NCBI GenBank assembly: GCA_002793115.1
Contig: PFPP01000056.1
Span: 1-19,634, forward strand
Direction of reading: 5' to 3'
Length of the DNA stretch: 19,634 nt
From: Candidatus Kaiserbacteria bacterium CG_4_10_14_0_2_um_filter_50_16
GTDB taxonomy: Bacteria; Patescibacteriota; Minisyncoccia; Phycocordibacterales; Phycocordibacteraceae
Positions within the stretch are counted from its first letter, which is position 1. Every line of letters begins with the position of its first letter. The notes below the pieces were generated by a model that did no database searches, was not told where the DNA came from, and worked only from the letters and a program-made list of their open reading frames with translations. A program made the translations under genes and the position numbers. Shown piece by piece: positions 6,504 through 13,110 of the stretch.

Positions 6504-7832
6504 ATGATCCGGTATCGAGTGTTTGCAGTTGTTGTACTTATTGCAGGGCTTTTGCTTACCTATTTCGTGTGGTCGACAGAGGCGAACCCGACAAGCCCCT
6601 ACCGTTTCAAGCTCGGTCTCGACCTCGCTGGCGGCACAGAGCTAGTGTACAAGGCAGATATGAGCCAGACGACGGCGAGCGACCGTGGCGATGCTCTCTC
6701 GGCGCTTCAAGGCGTCATAGAGCGCCGTGTGAATCTATTCGGCGTCGCGGAACCGCTCGTCCAGACCGATCAGGCGAGCGCGCTTTCAGGCACTACCGAA
6801 GACCGCCTCATCGTTGACCTGCCAGGCGTGACCGATATTAAGGCCGCTGTTGCCGCTCTTGGCGAAACTCCGACCCTTGAATTCAGGCTCGCCACAACGA
6901 CGGCGAGTTCAACAGAATCACCACAAGCAACCTCATCGGTTGCTTTTATCTCCACCGGTCTTACTGGCCGTTATCTTTCAAACGCAGCACTTCAGTTCGG
7001 TTCGGGCGCGACCGCAGGCCTCGCCGCGCCGCAAGTTATCCTTAATTTCAACTCCGACGGCGCGAAGCTTTTTGAAAAAATCACGAGCGAGAATGTCGGC
7101 CGGACGCTCGCCATCTTCCTCGATGGACAGCCGATTTCCACACCGGTTATTCAGGAAGCGATCCCGGGCGGACAGGCGACCATCACCGGCCGTTTCACCG
7201 CGACCGAAGCGCGCGATCTCGTGCGCAATCTTAATTTCGGCGCGCTTCCCGTCCCCATTTCTCTTGAAAGCAGTTCTTCTGTGGGTCCGACGCTCGGTTC
7301 TGTCGCCATTTCTGCGGGTGTTAGTGCCGGCATCATCGGTTTCGCTATCATCGCATTCTTTATGATTATGTGGTATCGCTTCTCCGGTCTTATCGCCGTT
7401 ATCGCTCTCGCCGAATATCTTGTCGGTATGCTTTCGGTTATTAAGATCATACCGGTTACGCTGACGGCCTCAGGCATCGCTGGGCTCATCATCTCACTCG
7501 GTATGGCGGTTGATGCGAATGTGCTCATATTTGAGCGTACGAAAGAGGAATTGCGCGAAGGGAAAATGCCGCGCGAGGCAGTGCATATCGGCTTCGCGCG
7601 CGCATGGACAGCCATCCGCGATGGCCACTTCACGATGATCATTTCTGGCATTATTCTTTTCTGGCTCGGCACGAGCATCGTGCAGGGTTTTGCGCTTGTC
7701 TTCGTACTCGGCGTGCTTGCGTCCTTCATTTCAGCTGTGTCGCTTTCGCGCATCTTCTTGCTCGCGCTCGTGCCAGAGGATAGGAGTGGCGTCTGGAAAT
7801 TCCTACTCGGAAGTGGCATACGAAACATATGA
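6504..7832 (+). CDS. secD: Protein translocase subunit SecD
   Basis: This 442-aa protein is SecD, the membrane subunit that with SecF uses the proton gradient to help pull proteins through SecYEG. An N-terminal membrane helix (about 6-23) leads to FKLGLDLAGGTEL (35-47), the conserved start of the P1 head. VIERRVNLFGVAEPLV and VILNFNSDGAKLFEKIT mark the periplasmic domain, and GQATITGRFTATEARDL and SSSVGPTLG precede five C-terminal helices with GIAGLIISLGMAVDANVLIFERTKEEL. It is shorter than E. coli SecD (about 615 aa), mainly in the periplasmic part, as is common in Gram-positive-type and CPR proteins. Its stop overlaps the secF start (ATGA). No SD; a TATACT box lies 6 nt before the start. 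Confidence 0.96.
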   Translation: MIRYRVFAVVVLIAGLLLTYFVWSTEANPTSPYRFKLGLDLAGGTELVYKADMSQTTASDRGDALSALQGVIERRVNLFGVAEPLVQTDQASALSGTTEDRLIVDLPGVTDIKAAVAALGETPTLEFRLATTTASSTESPQATSSVAFISTGLTGRYLSNAALQFGSGATAGLAAPQVILNFNSDGAKLFEKITSENVGRTLAIFLDGQPISTPVIQEAIPGGQATITGRFTATEARDLVRNLNFGALPVPISLESSSSVGPTLGSVAISAGVSAGIIGFAIIAFFMIMWYRFSGLIAVIALAEYLVGMLSVIKIIPVTLTASGIAGLIISLGMAVDANVLIFERTKEELREGKMPREAVHIGFARAWTAIRDGHFTMIISGIILFWLGTSIVQGFALVFVLGVLASFISAVSLSRIFLLALVPEDRSGVWKFLLGSGIRNI

Positions 7833-8728
7833 ATATCGCCATACATCGGACAGTATATTTCTGGATCACAGGCCTCATCCTCGCGGCCGCTTTCGGCGCG
7901 ACTCTTTTCTTCGGTCTACCGCTTGATATTGATTTCACGGGCGGTTCTTTGATGCAAGTTGGTTACCAGAATGAACGACCGTTGCTTGCAGATATCCAGA
8001 AGCAAATAGCGGTTGTACCGCTCGGTGTCATCTCGGTGCGCGCATCGGGCGCGAATGCGGTTTCTATTCGCACGCGCACCCTAACTCCTTTTGAGCACAG
8101 TGCGGTGCTTACTGTGCTCTCGCAAAGTGCCTCGACAACAGAACTTTCTTATACCTCAGTCGGCCCGACGCTCGGAGGCCAATTCGCACATAAAGCGCTC
8201 TGGGCCATTCTCGCTGTCGCGCTCGCCATCATTTTGTATATCGCCTTTGCGTTTCGTAAAGTCTCGCGCCCGGTCCCTTCGTGGGGCTATGGACTTACCG
8301 TTATCGCGATTCTCGTACACGATCTCATTATTCCAGCTGGTTTTTTCGCAATTCTCGCGCACTTCACTGGCGCCAGAGTAGACGCGCTCTTTGTGACAGC
8401 GCTCTTAGCGCTCCTTGGCTATTCAGTCAACGATACGATCATCATCTTTGATCGCATCCGCGAGCATCTCGCGCGCAATGAAAAGATCGGATCGAAAGAG
8501 CTATTTGAACAAACAGTGGGGAAGAGCATCAGCGAAACGATGACTCGCTCGATCAACACATCGCTCACTGTCGTGCTAGCTCTTCTTTCGCTCGTTATTC
8601 TCGGCGCATCCGCTACTCGCGTGTTCGCGTTCGTGATGCTTGTTGGCGTTATTGCGGGTACATATTCTTCAATTCTGCTCGCCGCGCCGCTTCTCATTCC
8701 GCTCGCGCGATATTTCGTTAAGAAATAA
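7829..8728 (+). CDS. secF: Protein translocase subunit SecF
   Basis: This 299-aa protein is SecF, partner of SecD. It has one N-terminal helix (about 7-29), the family motif DIDFTGGSLMQV (33-44), a short periplasmic loop ending in TSVGPTLGG, and five C-terminal helices that include GYSVNDTIIIFDRIREHL (near 197-214) and the segment TMTRSINTSLTVVLALLSLVILG. Length is normal. ATG 7829 overlaps the secD stop by four bases, and the only G-rich stretch (GGAAG, about 20 nt upstream) is too far for an SD, so translational coupling is likely. SecD and SecF form one two-gene operon. Confidence 0.96.
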   Translation: MNIAIHRTVYFWITGLILAAAFGATLFFGLPLDIDFTGGSLMQVGYQNERPLLADIQKQIAVVPLGVISVRASGANAVSIRTRTLTPFEHSAVLTVLSQSASTTELSYTSVGPTLGGQFAHKALWAILAVALAIILYIAFAFRKVSRPVPSWGYGLTVIAILVHDLIIPAGFFAILAHFTGARVDALFVTALLALLGYSVNDTIIIFDRIREHLARNEKIGSKELFEQTVGKSISETMTRSINTSLTVVLALLSLVILGASATRVFAFVMLVGVIAGTYSSILLAAPLLIPLARYFVKK

Positions 8729-8915
8729 TTGTTCCGACAAAAGACTTGCCTCGCTGAACCTTATCGAGTATTCTTTCCTTTTTTGTATGTTGCATGAATC
8801 AGACAAGGTGTGACGGCTCTTTATATCATACGCTCCTATCTTCTGTGCGCAATCTTGTCAATTAACTTTAGTGTGGAATTACATTTTTATTGTTCACACT
8901 CACCATACCTTAATA

Positions 8916-8947
8916 ACCTTAATATCACCTATAGGCTATACTAAGGT
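8916..8947. promoter_or_regulatory. 32-bp palindromic operator over the promoter of the PaaX-like gene
   Basis: The palindrome runs from ACCTT (8916-8920) to AAGGT (8943-8947) with a perfect centre CCTATAGG (8928-8935); 13 of 16 base pairs match. The -10 box TATACT (8937-8942) lies inside the right arm and the GTG start follows at 8951. A dimeric regulator bound here would block RNA polymerase, so autoregulation by the adjacent winged-helix protein is the simplest reading. A related palindrome with the same spacing lies after the gene (9549-9586). The interval 8729-8915 holds nothing else I recognise. Confidence 0.7.
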
Positions 8948-8950
8948 AAA

Positions 8951-9520
8951 GTGAAAAAGGAACAGAAACAGAGACGAGTGCCGATGAAGAATCTTCTCTT
9001 GCGTTCATTTGCCACAGCTGGGGTTATTAGTATTGCGCTCGTGGCACCGAAGATGACACGTCTGCTGAAAAAATTAGATCGTCCAGCAAAGAATCGTATA
9101 CAACTATATCGACGTATCACACAAGGAATCAATCGACTTGAACGAGATGGTCTTGTAACGGTGTCTGGTGAATATGGGAAGCGTCGTGTTGAAATTACAA
9201 AAAAGGGACTGGAAATGATGGAGCAAATTGAGTTTAGAGAGTATGAAATACCGGAACCGGCATTTTGGGATGGGAAGTGGCGAGTGCTCATTTTCGACAT
9301 CAACGAACGACGTCGGCGCACACGCAATCAACTCCGTCGACTGCTCGATGGAGCAGGGTTCGTTCGGATTCAGGACAGTGTATGGGTGTATCCGTACGCA
9401 TGTGAGGAATTTGTCTCACTTGTGCGTGCACACCTAAAGAGCGGTGTCGGTGAGATACGCTTTTTTGTCGCAGAAGCACTCGAATCCGATAAGGGATTGA
9501 GAGAACATTTCCGCCTCTAG
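8951..9520 (+). CDS. PaaX-like winged-helix protein with Cas2-like C-terminal domain
   Basis: This 189-aa protein has a basic N-terminus, a hydrophobic stretch (about 21-32), a winged-helix region at about 48-86 (RRITQGINRLERDGLVTV...KRRVEITKKGLEMM) and a ferredoxin-like domain at about 107-180 starting WDGKWRVLIFDINERRRRTRNQLRRLL, then GFVRIQDSVWVYPY. The IFDI strand and the RxxLRRxLxxxGFxxxQxSV pattern are those of the Cas2/PaaX-C fold. No CRISPR array or other cas gene is near, so a transcription factor or toxin-like nuclease is more likely than adaptation. Start chosen: GTG 8951, 8 nt after TATACT; ATG 8984 (residue 12) is the alternative. Twin palindromes flank the gene. Confidence 0.75.
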   Translation: MKKEQKQRRVPMKNLLLRSFATAGVISIALVAPKMTRLLKKLDRPAKNRIQLYRRITQGINRLERDGLVTVSGEYGKRRVEITKKGLEMMEQIEFREYEIPEPAFWDGKWRVLIFDINERRRRTRNQLRRLLDGAGFVRIQDSVWVYPYACEEFVSLVRAHLKSGVGEIRFFVAEALESDKGLREHFRL

Positions 9521-9548
9521 AATCCAACAACCTTTTCGTGTTGCAAGG

Positions 9549-9586
9549 TTTACCTTAGAATCGCCTATAGGCTACAACAAGGTAAA
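9549..9586. repeat. 38-bp palindrome, second copy of the operator-like element
   Basis: TTTACCTT (9549-9556) and AAGGTAAA (9579-9586) frame GCCTATAGGC (9563-9572); 14 of 19 pairs match. Centre and arms keep the same distances as at 8916-8947, and the following bases (AAGGTAAAG..GAAA) resemble the start region of the PaaX-like gene. Here the -10 is degraded to TACAAC and the GTG to GCG, so it may be a decayed duplicate of the promoter and 5' end, or a second operator. Confidence 0.7.
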
Positions 9587-9691
9587 GCGGAAACAGAAGA
9601 GATTAGGGACGGGTCATTTCATGCAAGATGAGCTGTTCGGTTGTTGGCCTGAGCCGATTGAAATAATGATGGCTGTTCCCGTTATCCGTTA

Positions 9692-9841
9692 TTATTTAGA
9701 AAGTTTCTCAATTTGTTTTGCCAATATTACAGCAGAAATAAAAACGACAAAAAATTCGAAGTTGTTAGTCTTAATTGCCCACCAACCCAAAACCATGGCG
9801 ACCAAGAACCACACTATTGGATTTTTGTTTAGATTTTTCAT
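9692..9841 (-). CDS. Small two-helix membrane protein, 49 aa
   Basis: The minus strand encodes MKNLNKNPIVWFLVAMVLGW, WAIKTNNFEFFVVFISAVIL and AKQIEKLSK, a compact protein with a first hydrophobic helix (about 8-23), a short polar turn (KTNN) and a second helix (about 28-41) with a basic tail. Residue use is far more protein-like than that of the overlapping plus-strand reading at 9621-9869, so I prefer this frame. I do not recognise the family. A similar size and shape is seen in the proteins at 12777 and 17234. No SD or convincing -10 is seen upstream (TTGACT stands at about -22 relative to the ATG). The rest of the 9587-9899 interval is otherwise without a recognisable feature. Confidence 0.5.
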   Translation of the reverse strand: MKNLNKNPIVWFLVAMVLGWWAIKTNNFEFFVVFISAVILAKQIEKLSK

Positions 9842-9899
9842 ACCCGTTTTTAAAAAGTCAAAAGATTAATGGACGATGCTATGCGCCTGTCCATTTAGG

Positions 9900-9928
9900 T
9901 TGACTTCCTTTTGTCCCTCCTATACTAT
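9900..9928 (+). promoter_or_regulatory. 16S rRNA promoter
   Basis: TTGACT (9900-9905) is followed by TATACT (9921-9926, 15-bp spacing); the overlapping TACTAT (9923-9928) gives a 17-bp spacing. This is one of the strongest promoter candidates in the window and predicts a start near 9933, about 185 nt before the mature 16S end. Confidence 0.7.
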
Positions 9929-9957
9929 GACCACACCGCATCTCCTATATGAGAAGG

Positions 9958-10090
9958 CGGGCGCGCGCCCGAGAAAATGGACTCGGAAGAGTTCATTTGT
10001 CGTCTAGCGCTGTTATTTGAAATACCAAATAGTGAAATATGAAAATGAAAAGACTCGCCCTTTGTAGCCGTTTCGGCGAAGTAGGGCGAG
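9958..10090 (+). other. 16S leader RNA hairpins
   Basis: Two strong hairpins are visible in the pre-16S leader. A 14-bp GC-only palindrome lies at 9958-9971. At 10054-10090 the arms CTCGCCCT and AGGGCGAG form an 8-bp outer stem enclosing a smaller GCCG-TTT-CGGC hairpin (10067-10077). They are probably processing or anti-termination structures; I found no clear long pairing with the trailer. Confidence 0.55.
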
Positions 10091-10851
10091 AGTGTGAATT
10101 CTTTTGTTCCGCCTATTCTTAATGAGAGTTTGATCCTAGCTCAGGGTGAATGCTGGCGGCGTGGATAAGTCATGCAAGTCGAACGCCCCGCAAGGGGAGT
10201 GGCAAACGAGGTAGTAACACGTAGGTACATCCCCCGAAGTCGGGCATAGCTATCCGAAAGGATGGGTAATTCCCGATAGTCCATGAGGCCATGAGGCCGA
10301 ATGGTAAAGTTTTTCGCTCCGGGAGCGGCCTGCGTAGTATCAGCTAGTTGGTAGGGTAACGGCCTACCAAGGCTACGACGCTTAGGGGGGCTGAGAGGCC
10401 GATCCCCACCGATGGAACTGCGACACGGTCCATACTCCTACGGGAGGCTGCAGACGAGAATATTCCGCAATGGACGAAAGTCTGACGGAGCGACGCCGCG
10501 TGATGGATGAAGTGCTTAGGTACGTAAACATCTTTTATCGGGGACGAAGTTTATTGACGGTACCCGATGAATAAGGGGCTCCTAACTCTGTGCCAGCAGG
10601 AGCGGTAATACAGAGGCCCCAAGCATTACCCGGAATTATTGGGCGTAAAGAGTGTCGAGGCGGCCTTATTAGTCTCTCGTTAAATCTGCGGGCTCAACCT
10701 GCGGTCTGCGAGGGAAACGGTATGGCTCGAGGGCGTGAGAGGTGCACGGAACTCATGGTGGAGGGGTGAAATCCGTTGATATCATGGGGAACACCAAAGG
10801 CGAAGGCAGTGCACTGGTACGTTCCTGACGCTCACACACGAAAGCCAGGGT

Positions 10852-10885
<34 letters not shown>

Positions 10886-11464
10886 CCTCAACGTTGCTCG
10901 CTCGTTTTACGGAGTATCGACCCTCTGTGAGACTAAGCTAACGCGGTAAGCGAGCCGCCTGGGTAGTACGATCGCAAGATTAAAACTCAAAGGAATAGAC
11001 GGGGACTCGCACAAGCGGTGGATTATGCGGCTCAATTCGTCGACAAACGAAGAACCTTACCAAGGTTAGAAATGCTACTGCATCTCTGGTGAAAGTCGGA
11101 GAGCCTTCGAGGGTGTAGCACAGGTGATGCATGGTCGTCGTCAGTTCGTGGTTTGAACTGTTCCCTTCAGTGGGGTAACGAACGCAACCCCCGTTGTCTG
11201 TTGCCTATATGGCCAGGCGAGACTGCTCCCTCACGGGAGAGGAAGGTGGGGATGACGCCAGATCAGCATGTCCCTCTGATACCTTGGGCTGCACGCATAA
11301 TACAATGGCCGGTACAACGGGTTGCAATGCCGTAAGGCGGAGCTAATCCTTATAAAACCGGCCCCAGTACGGATTGAGGTCTGCAACCGACCTCATGAAG
11401 CCGGAATCGCTAGTAATCCCGGGTCAGCCAAACCGGGGTGAATACGTTCTCGAGTCTTGTACTC

Positions 11465-12400
11465 GGGTCGCCATGCGATCCGCGTATCTAGTTGGTGTAA
11501 TTCCAACCGTTCCATCGGCGTGGACGAAGCGAAATCTCAGGTAGTTGTCCGCGAGGATTCCGACCGAAGGGAGAAAGTAGCAGTGTTTAGCGTGAATGTC
11601 AGTTTGTGGCTTGTAGAGCAGGAGATCCCTCGAGTACAGGGAGAATCTCGCCGACGGAAGCTTTATAAGTGTAGTGGCATCGCGATAGATATACACAGAT
11701 ACGCGGGTTACCGTGGGAGATCTGATACGTTCCTCGTTGTAACTAACCTCGAGGTATGAACAAGGCAACAAGTTCAAAAGATATATCAGAAGTCAGCAGA
11801 GGTCGTAGTACTGTGCGGAGGAAAGGGCAGAGAAATCCAGCCCTTATTGCTCCGTATTGGAAGGACCGAATTCGTAGAGAGCCGCTCGATGGGGCGTATG
11901 TTGCCGGATTTATTGATGGAGGAGGTTCCTTTTCTATCAGTATCGGCAAACACAAAACTCTGTCGCGCGTACTTGAGGTGCGTCCTGAATTTGAAATTGA
12001 AGTGCGCGCGGATGATCGAGAAATACTCGAACGCGTACTCGTTACTATTGGCTGCGGGAGAATCTATGACTGCTCCTATGAGCGGTACGGATGGTATCCG
12101 CATGTCAAATATAAAGTGACGAGTACGCGCGAGATGGAGGAGGTTCTATTCCCGTTTCTTGATCAAAATCCGCTCCAAGCGAAGAAAGCGGAATCGTATG
12201 CTCTCTTTAAAGAGATCATACTTTCGTATCGGCGCAAGGAACATCTCACTGATGCGGGCTTCAATAAAATTTTAAAGACGCGCGATCAATTACGAGCTCT
12301 CGGAAAGAAAGCTCGTACCTACGGAAACCGCTAGGGTGCAGGAAAACTGCTTGCCCAGTGGTGTTTGTAAGTGTAATAGTAATATTACAACACACAAGAT
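11465..12400 (+). mobile_element. Intron-like insert in 16S rRNA with a LAGLIDADG ORF
   Basis: The 16S reads TTGTACTC up to 11464 and resumes ACCGCCCG at 12401, so about 936 nt interrupt the decoding-site strand next to E. coli position 1397/1398. Class is unresolved but group II-like signs exist. A hairpin (11622-11649) exposes the loop CGAGTAC, of which GAGTAC (11632-11637) exactly complements the last six exon bases GTACTC (11459-11464), like an EBS1-IBS1 pair. A 36-nt hairpin at 12327-12362 with a GAAAA loop, a 2-nt 3'-side bulge (TT) and a CGC/GTG triad resembles domain V. The insert ends in AT. Against it: the 5' end is GGGTC, not GUGYG. I could not find a clear group I core. Confidence 0.8.
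11756..12334 (+). CDS. LAGLIDADG homing endonuclease-like protein, active-site acid missing
   Basis: This 192-aa single-motif LAGLIDADG protein lies inside the 16S insert. After a basic N-terminal tail (1-45) comes the motif VAGFIDGGGSFSI (49-61), then EFEIEVRADDREILERVLVTIGCG (about 73-96) and the C-terminal YKVTSTREMEEVLFPFLDQNPLQAKKAESY segment typical of these proteins. Members with one motif work as homodimers that cut intronless alleles, and some act as RNA maturases. The last acidic residue of the motif (D or E, which binds the metal) is Gly56 here (codon GGA, 11921-11923), so cleavage is probably lost. The stop codon lies in the domain V-like hairpin. ATG 11756 is the only Met before the motif; no SD. 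Confidence 0.85.
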   Translation: MNKATSSKDISEVSRGRSTVRRKGQRNPALIAPYWKDRIRREPLDGAYVAGFIDGGGSFSISIGKHKTLSRVLEVRPEFEIEVRADDREILERVLVTIGCGRIYDCSYERYGWYPHVKYKVTSTREMEEVLFPFLDQNPLQAKKAESYALFKEIILSYRRKEHLTDAGFNKILKTRDQLRALGKKARTYGNR

Positions 12401-12568
12401 ACCGCCCGTCAAGTCAAGGGAGCTGGGGGTGCCCGAAGGTCTGCCTTGCGCAGAACTACGGCAAATTCAGTGACAAGGACTAAGTCGTAACAAGGCACGG
12501 GTAGCGGAAGCTGTTCGTGGAACATATCCAATTGGAACCGTTTCGGTCGAAAGCCGGAACAAGTCGAT

Positions 12569-12675
12569 CTGACTCGCAAGAGTCAGTGGAGATAGTGGCC
12601 GTCCTTAAACGCCACTCGAGTGCCGGGGAACGTAATCCGGTGGTCGCTCGAGAGCCACATATGAGCTCTCGAGCG
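12569..12675 (+). other. 16S trailer hairpins
   Basis: The 245 bp after the 16S contain no tRNA but several stems: CTGACTC-GCAA-GAGTCAG (12569-12586, a GNRA loop), GTGGC/GCCAC (12595-12615) and an 11-bp perfect stem CGCTCGAGAGC/GCTCTCGAGCG (12645-12655 with 12665-12675). They are probably 3' processing structures of the precursor. Confidence 0.5.
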
Positions 12676-12720
12676 GGACGGAATAGGCGGAACAAAAGAG
12701 TACACACATCTTTCACACAT

Positions 12721-12759
12721 ACACAACAAAAACACCCCAGAAGGGTGTTTTTGTTGTGT
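12721..12759. terminator. Strong bidirectional terminator of the 16S unit
   Basis: A perfect 17-bp stem joins ACACAACAAAAACACCC (12721-12737) and its complement (12743-12759) around a 5-nt loop CAGAA. The lower half is A/T-rich, giving T-runs on both strands. It would end the 16S transcript and, from the other side, the minus-strand gene whose stop is at 12777. It rules out co-transcription with any downstream 23S. Confidence 0.85.
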
Positions 12760-12776
12760 ACAGAACTTATTTGTTT

Positions 12777-13013
12777 TTACTTTCCAATACTGACTTCTTT
12801 CCGTTTATGGAACGCAGGAAACAGAACTTCTTTGATAAAGAAGAATGTTCCCACAAGAAGAATTACTTCAAATAATGCACCTCCCATGTTCTCTGCACTA
12901 CTCCAGTTTGTAATTTGCAAAAAATCTCCATTCACAAGATCAACGACAAGGCCGATTGTTAAAAGAAATGACACGAAACCCAATAGCCGTGCTTTTTTCG
13001 ATTGTTGTTCCAT
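12777..13013 (-). CDS. Small two-helix membrane protein, 78 aa
   Basis: This 78-aa protein has a basic N-terminus (MEQQSKKARLL), one hydrophobic helix (about 11-26), a polar loop (NGDFLQITNWSSAEN, 28-42), a second helix (about 44-62) and a basic tail (HKRKEVSIGK). I do not recognise the family. On the minus strand TATAGT (13025-13020) ends 6 nt before ATG 13013, so the mRNA should be leaderless. The downstream hairpin at 12721-12759 serves as terminator. It diverges from the HTH gene at 13111 across 97 bp. Confidence 0.65.
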   Translation of the reverse strand: MEQQSKKARLLGFVSFLLTIGLVVDLVNGDFLQITNWSSAENMGGALFEVILLVGTFFFIKEVLFPAFHKRKEVSIGK

Positions 13014-13097
13014 ACCAAAACTATAGCATTATTGGGATAGTTGTTATTTATCCACAAGAGAACCTAAGTAGGGCATATTTGTAATCGGGCTGTCTTG

Positions 13098-13103
13098 TAT
13101 AAT
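13098..13103 (+). promoter_or_regulatory. -10 box of the HTH gene
   Basis: A perfect TATAAT ends 7 nt before ATG 13111, again predicting a leaderless message. No convincing -35 is present. Confidence 0.6.
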
Positions 13104-13110
13104 TATTTTA

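Noticed and set aside
8916..9586. CRISPR-Cas locus suggested by the Cas2-like domain and flanking repeats
   Set aside because: There are only two palindromic copies, no regular spacers and no cas1 or effector gene; the protein has an N-terminal winged helix as in PaaX-type regulators.
9621..9869. 82-codon plus-strand reading frame upstream of the 16S promoter
   Set aside because: Its composition is unlike a folded or membrane protein and it overlaps a much more protein-like 49-aa frame on the minus strand; it has no -10 box near its start.
11465..12400. Group I intron with standard P-Q-R-S core
   Set aside because: I found only a weak ACTA/TAGT pairing candidate (near 11743 and 12377) and no convincing core or U-G splice-site pair. 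Not excluded, but not supported enough to call.
12532..12720. Spacer tRNA or start of 23S rRNA after the 16S
   Set aside because: Only simple hairpins are present; no cloverleaf and no 23S-like 5' sequence, and a strong terminator follows.
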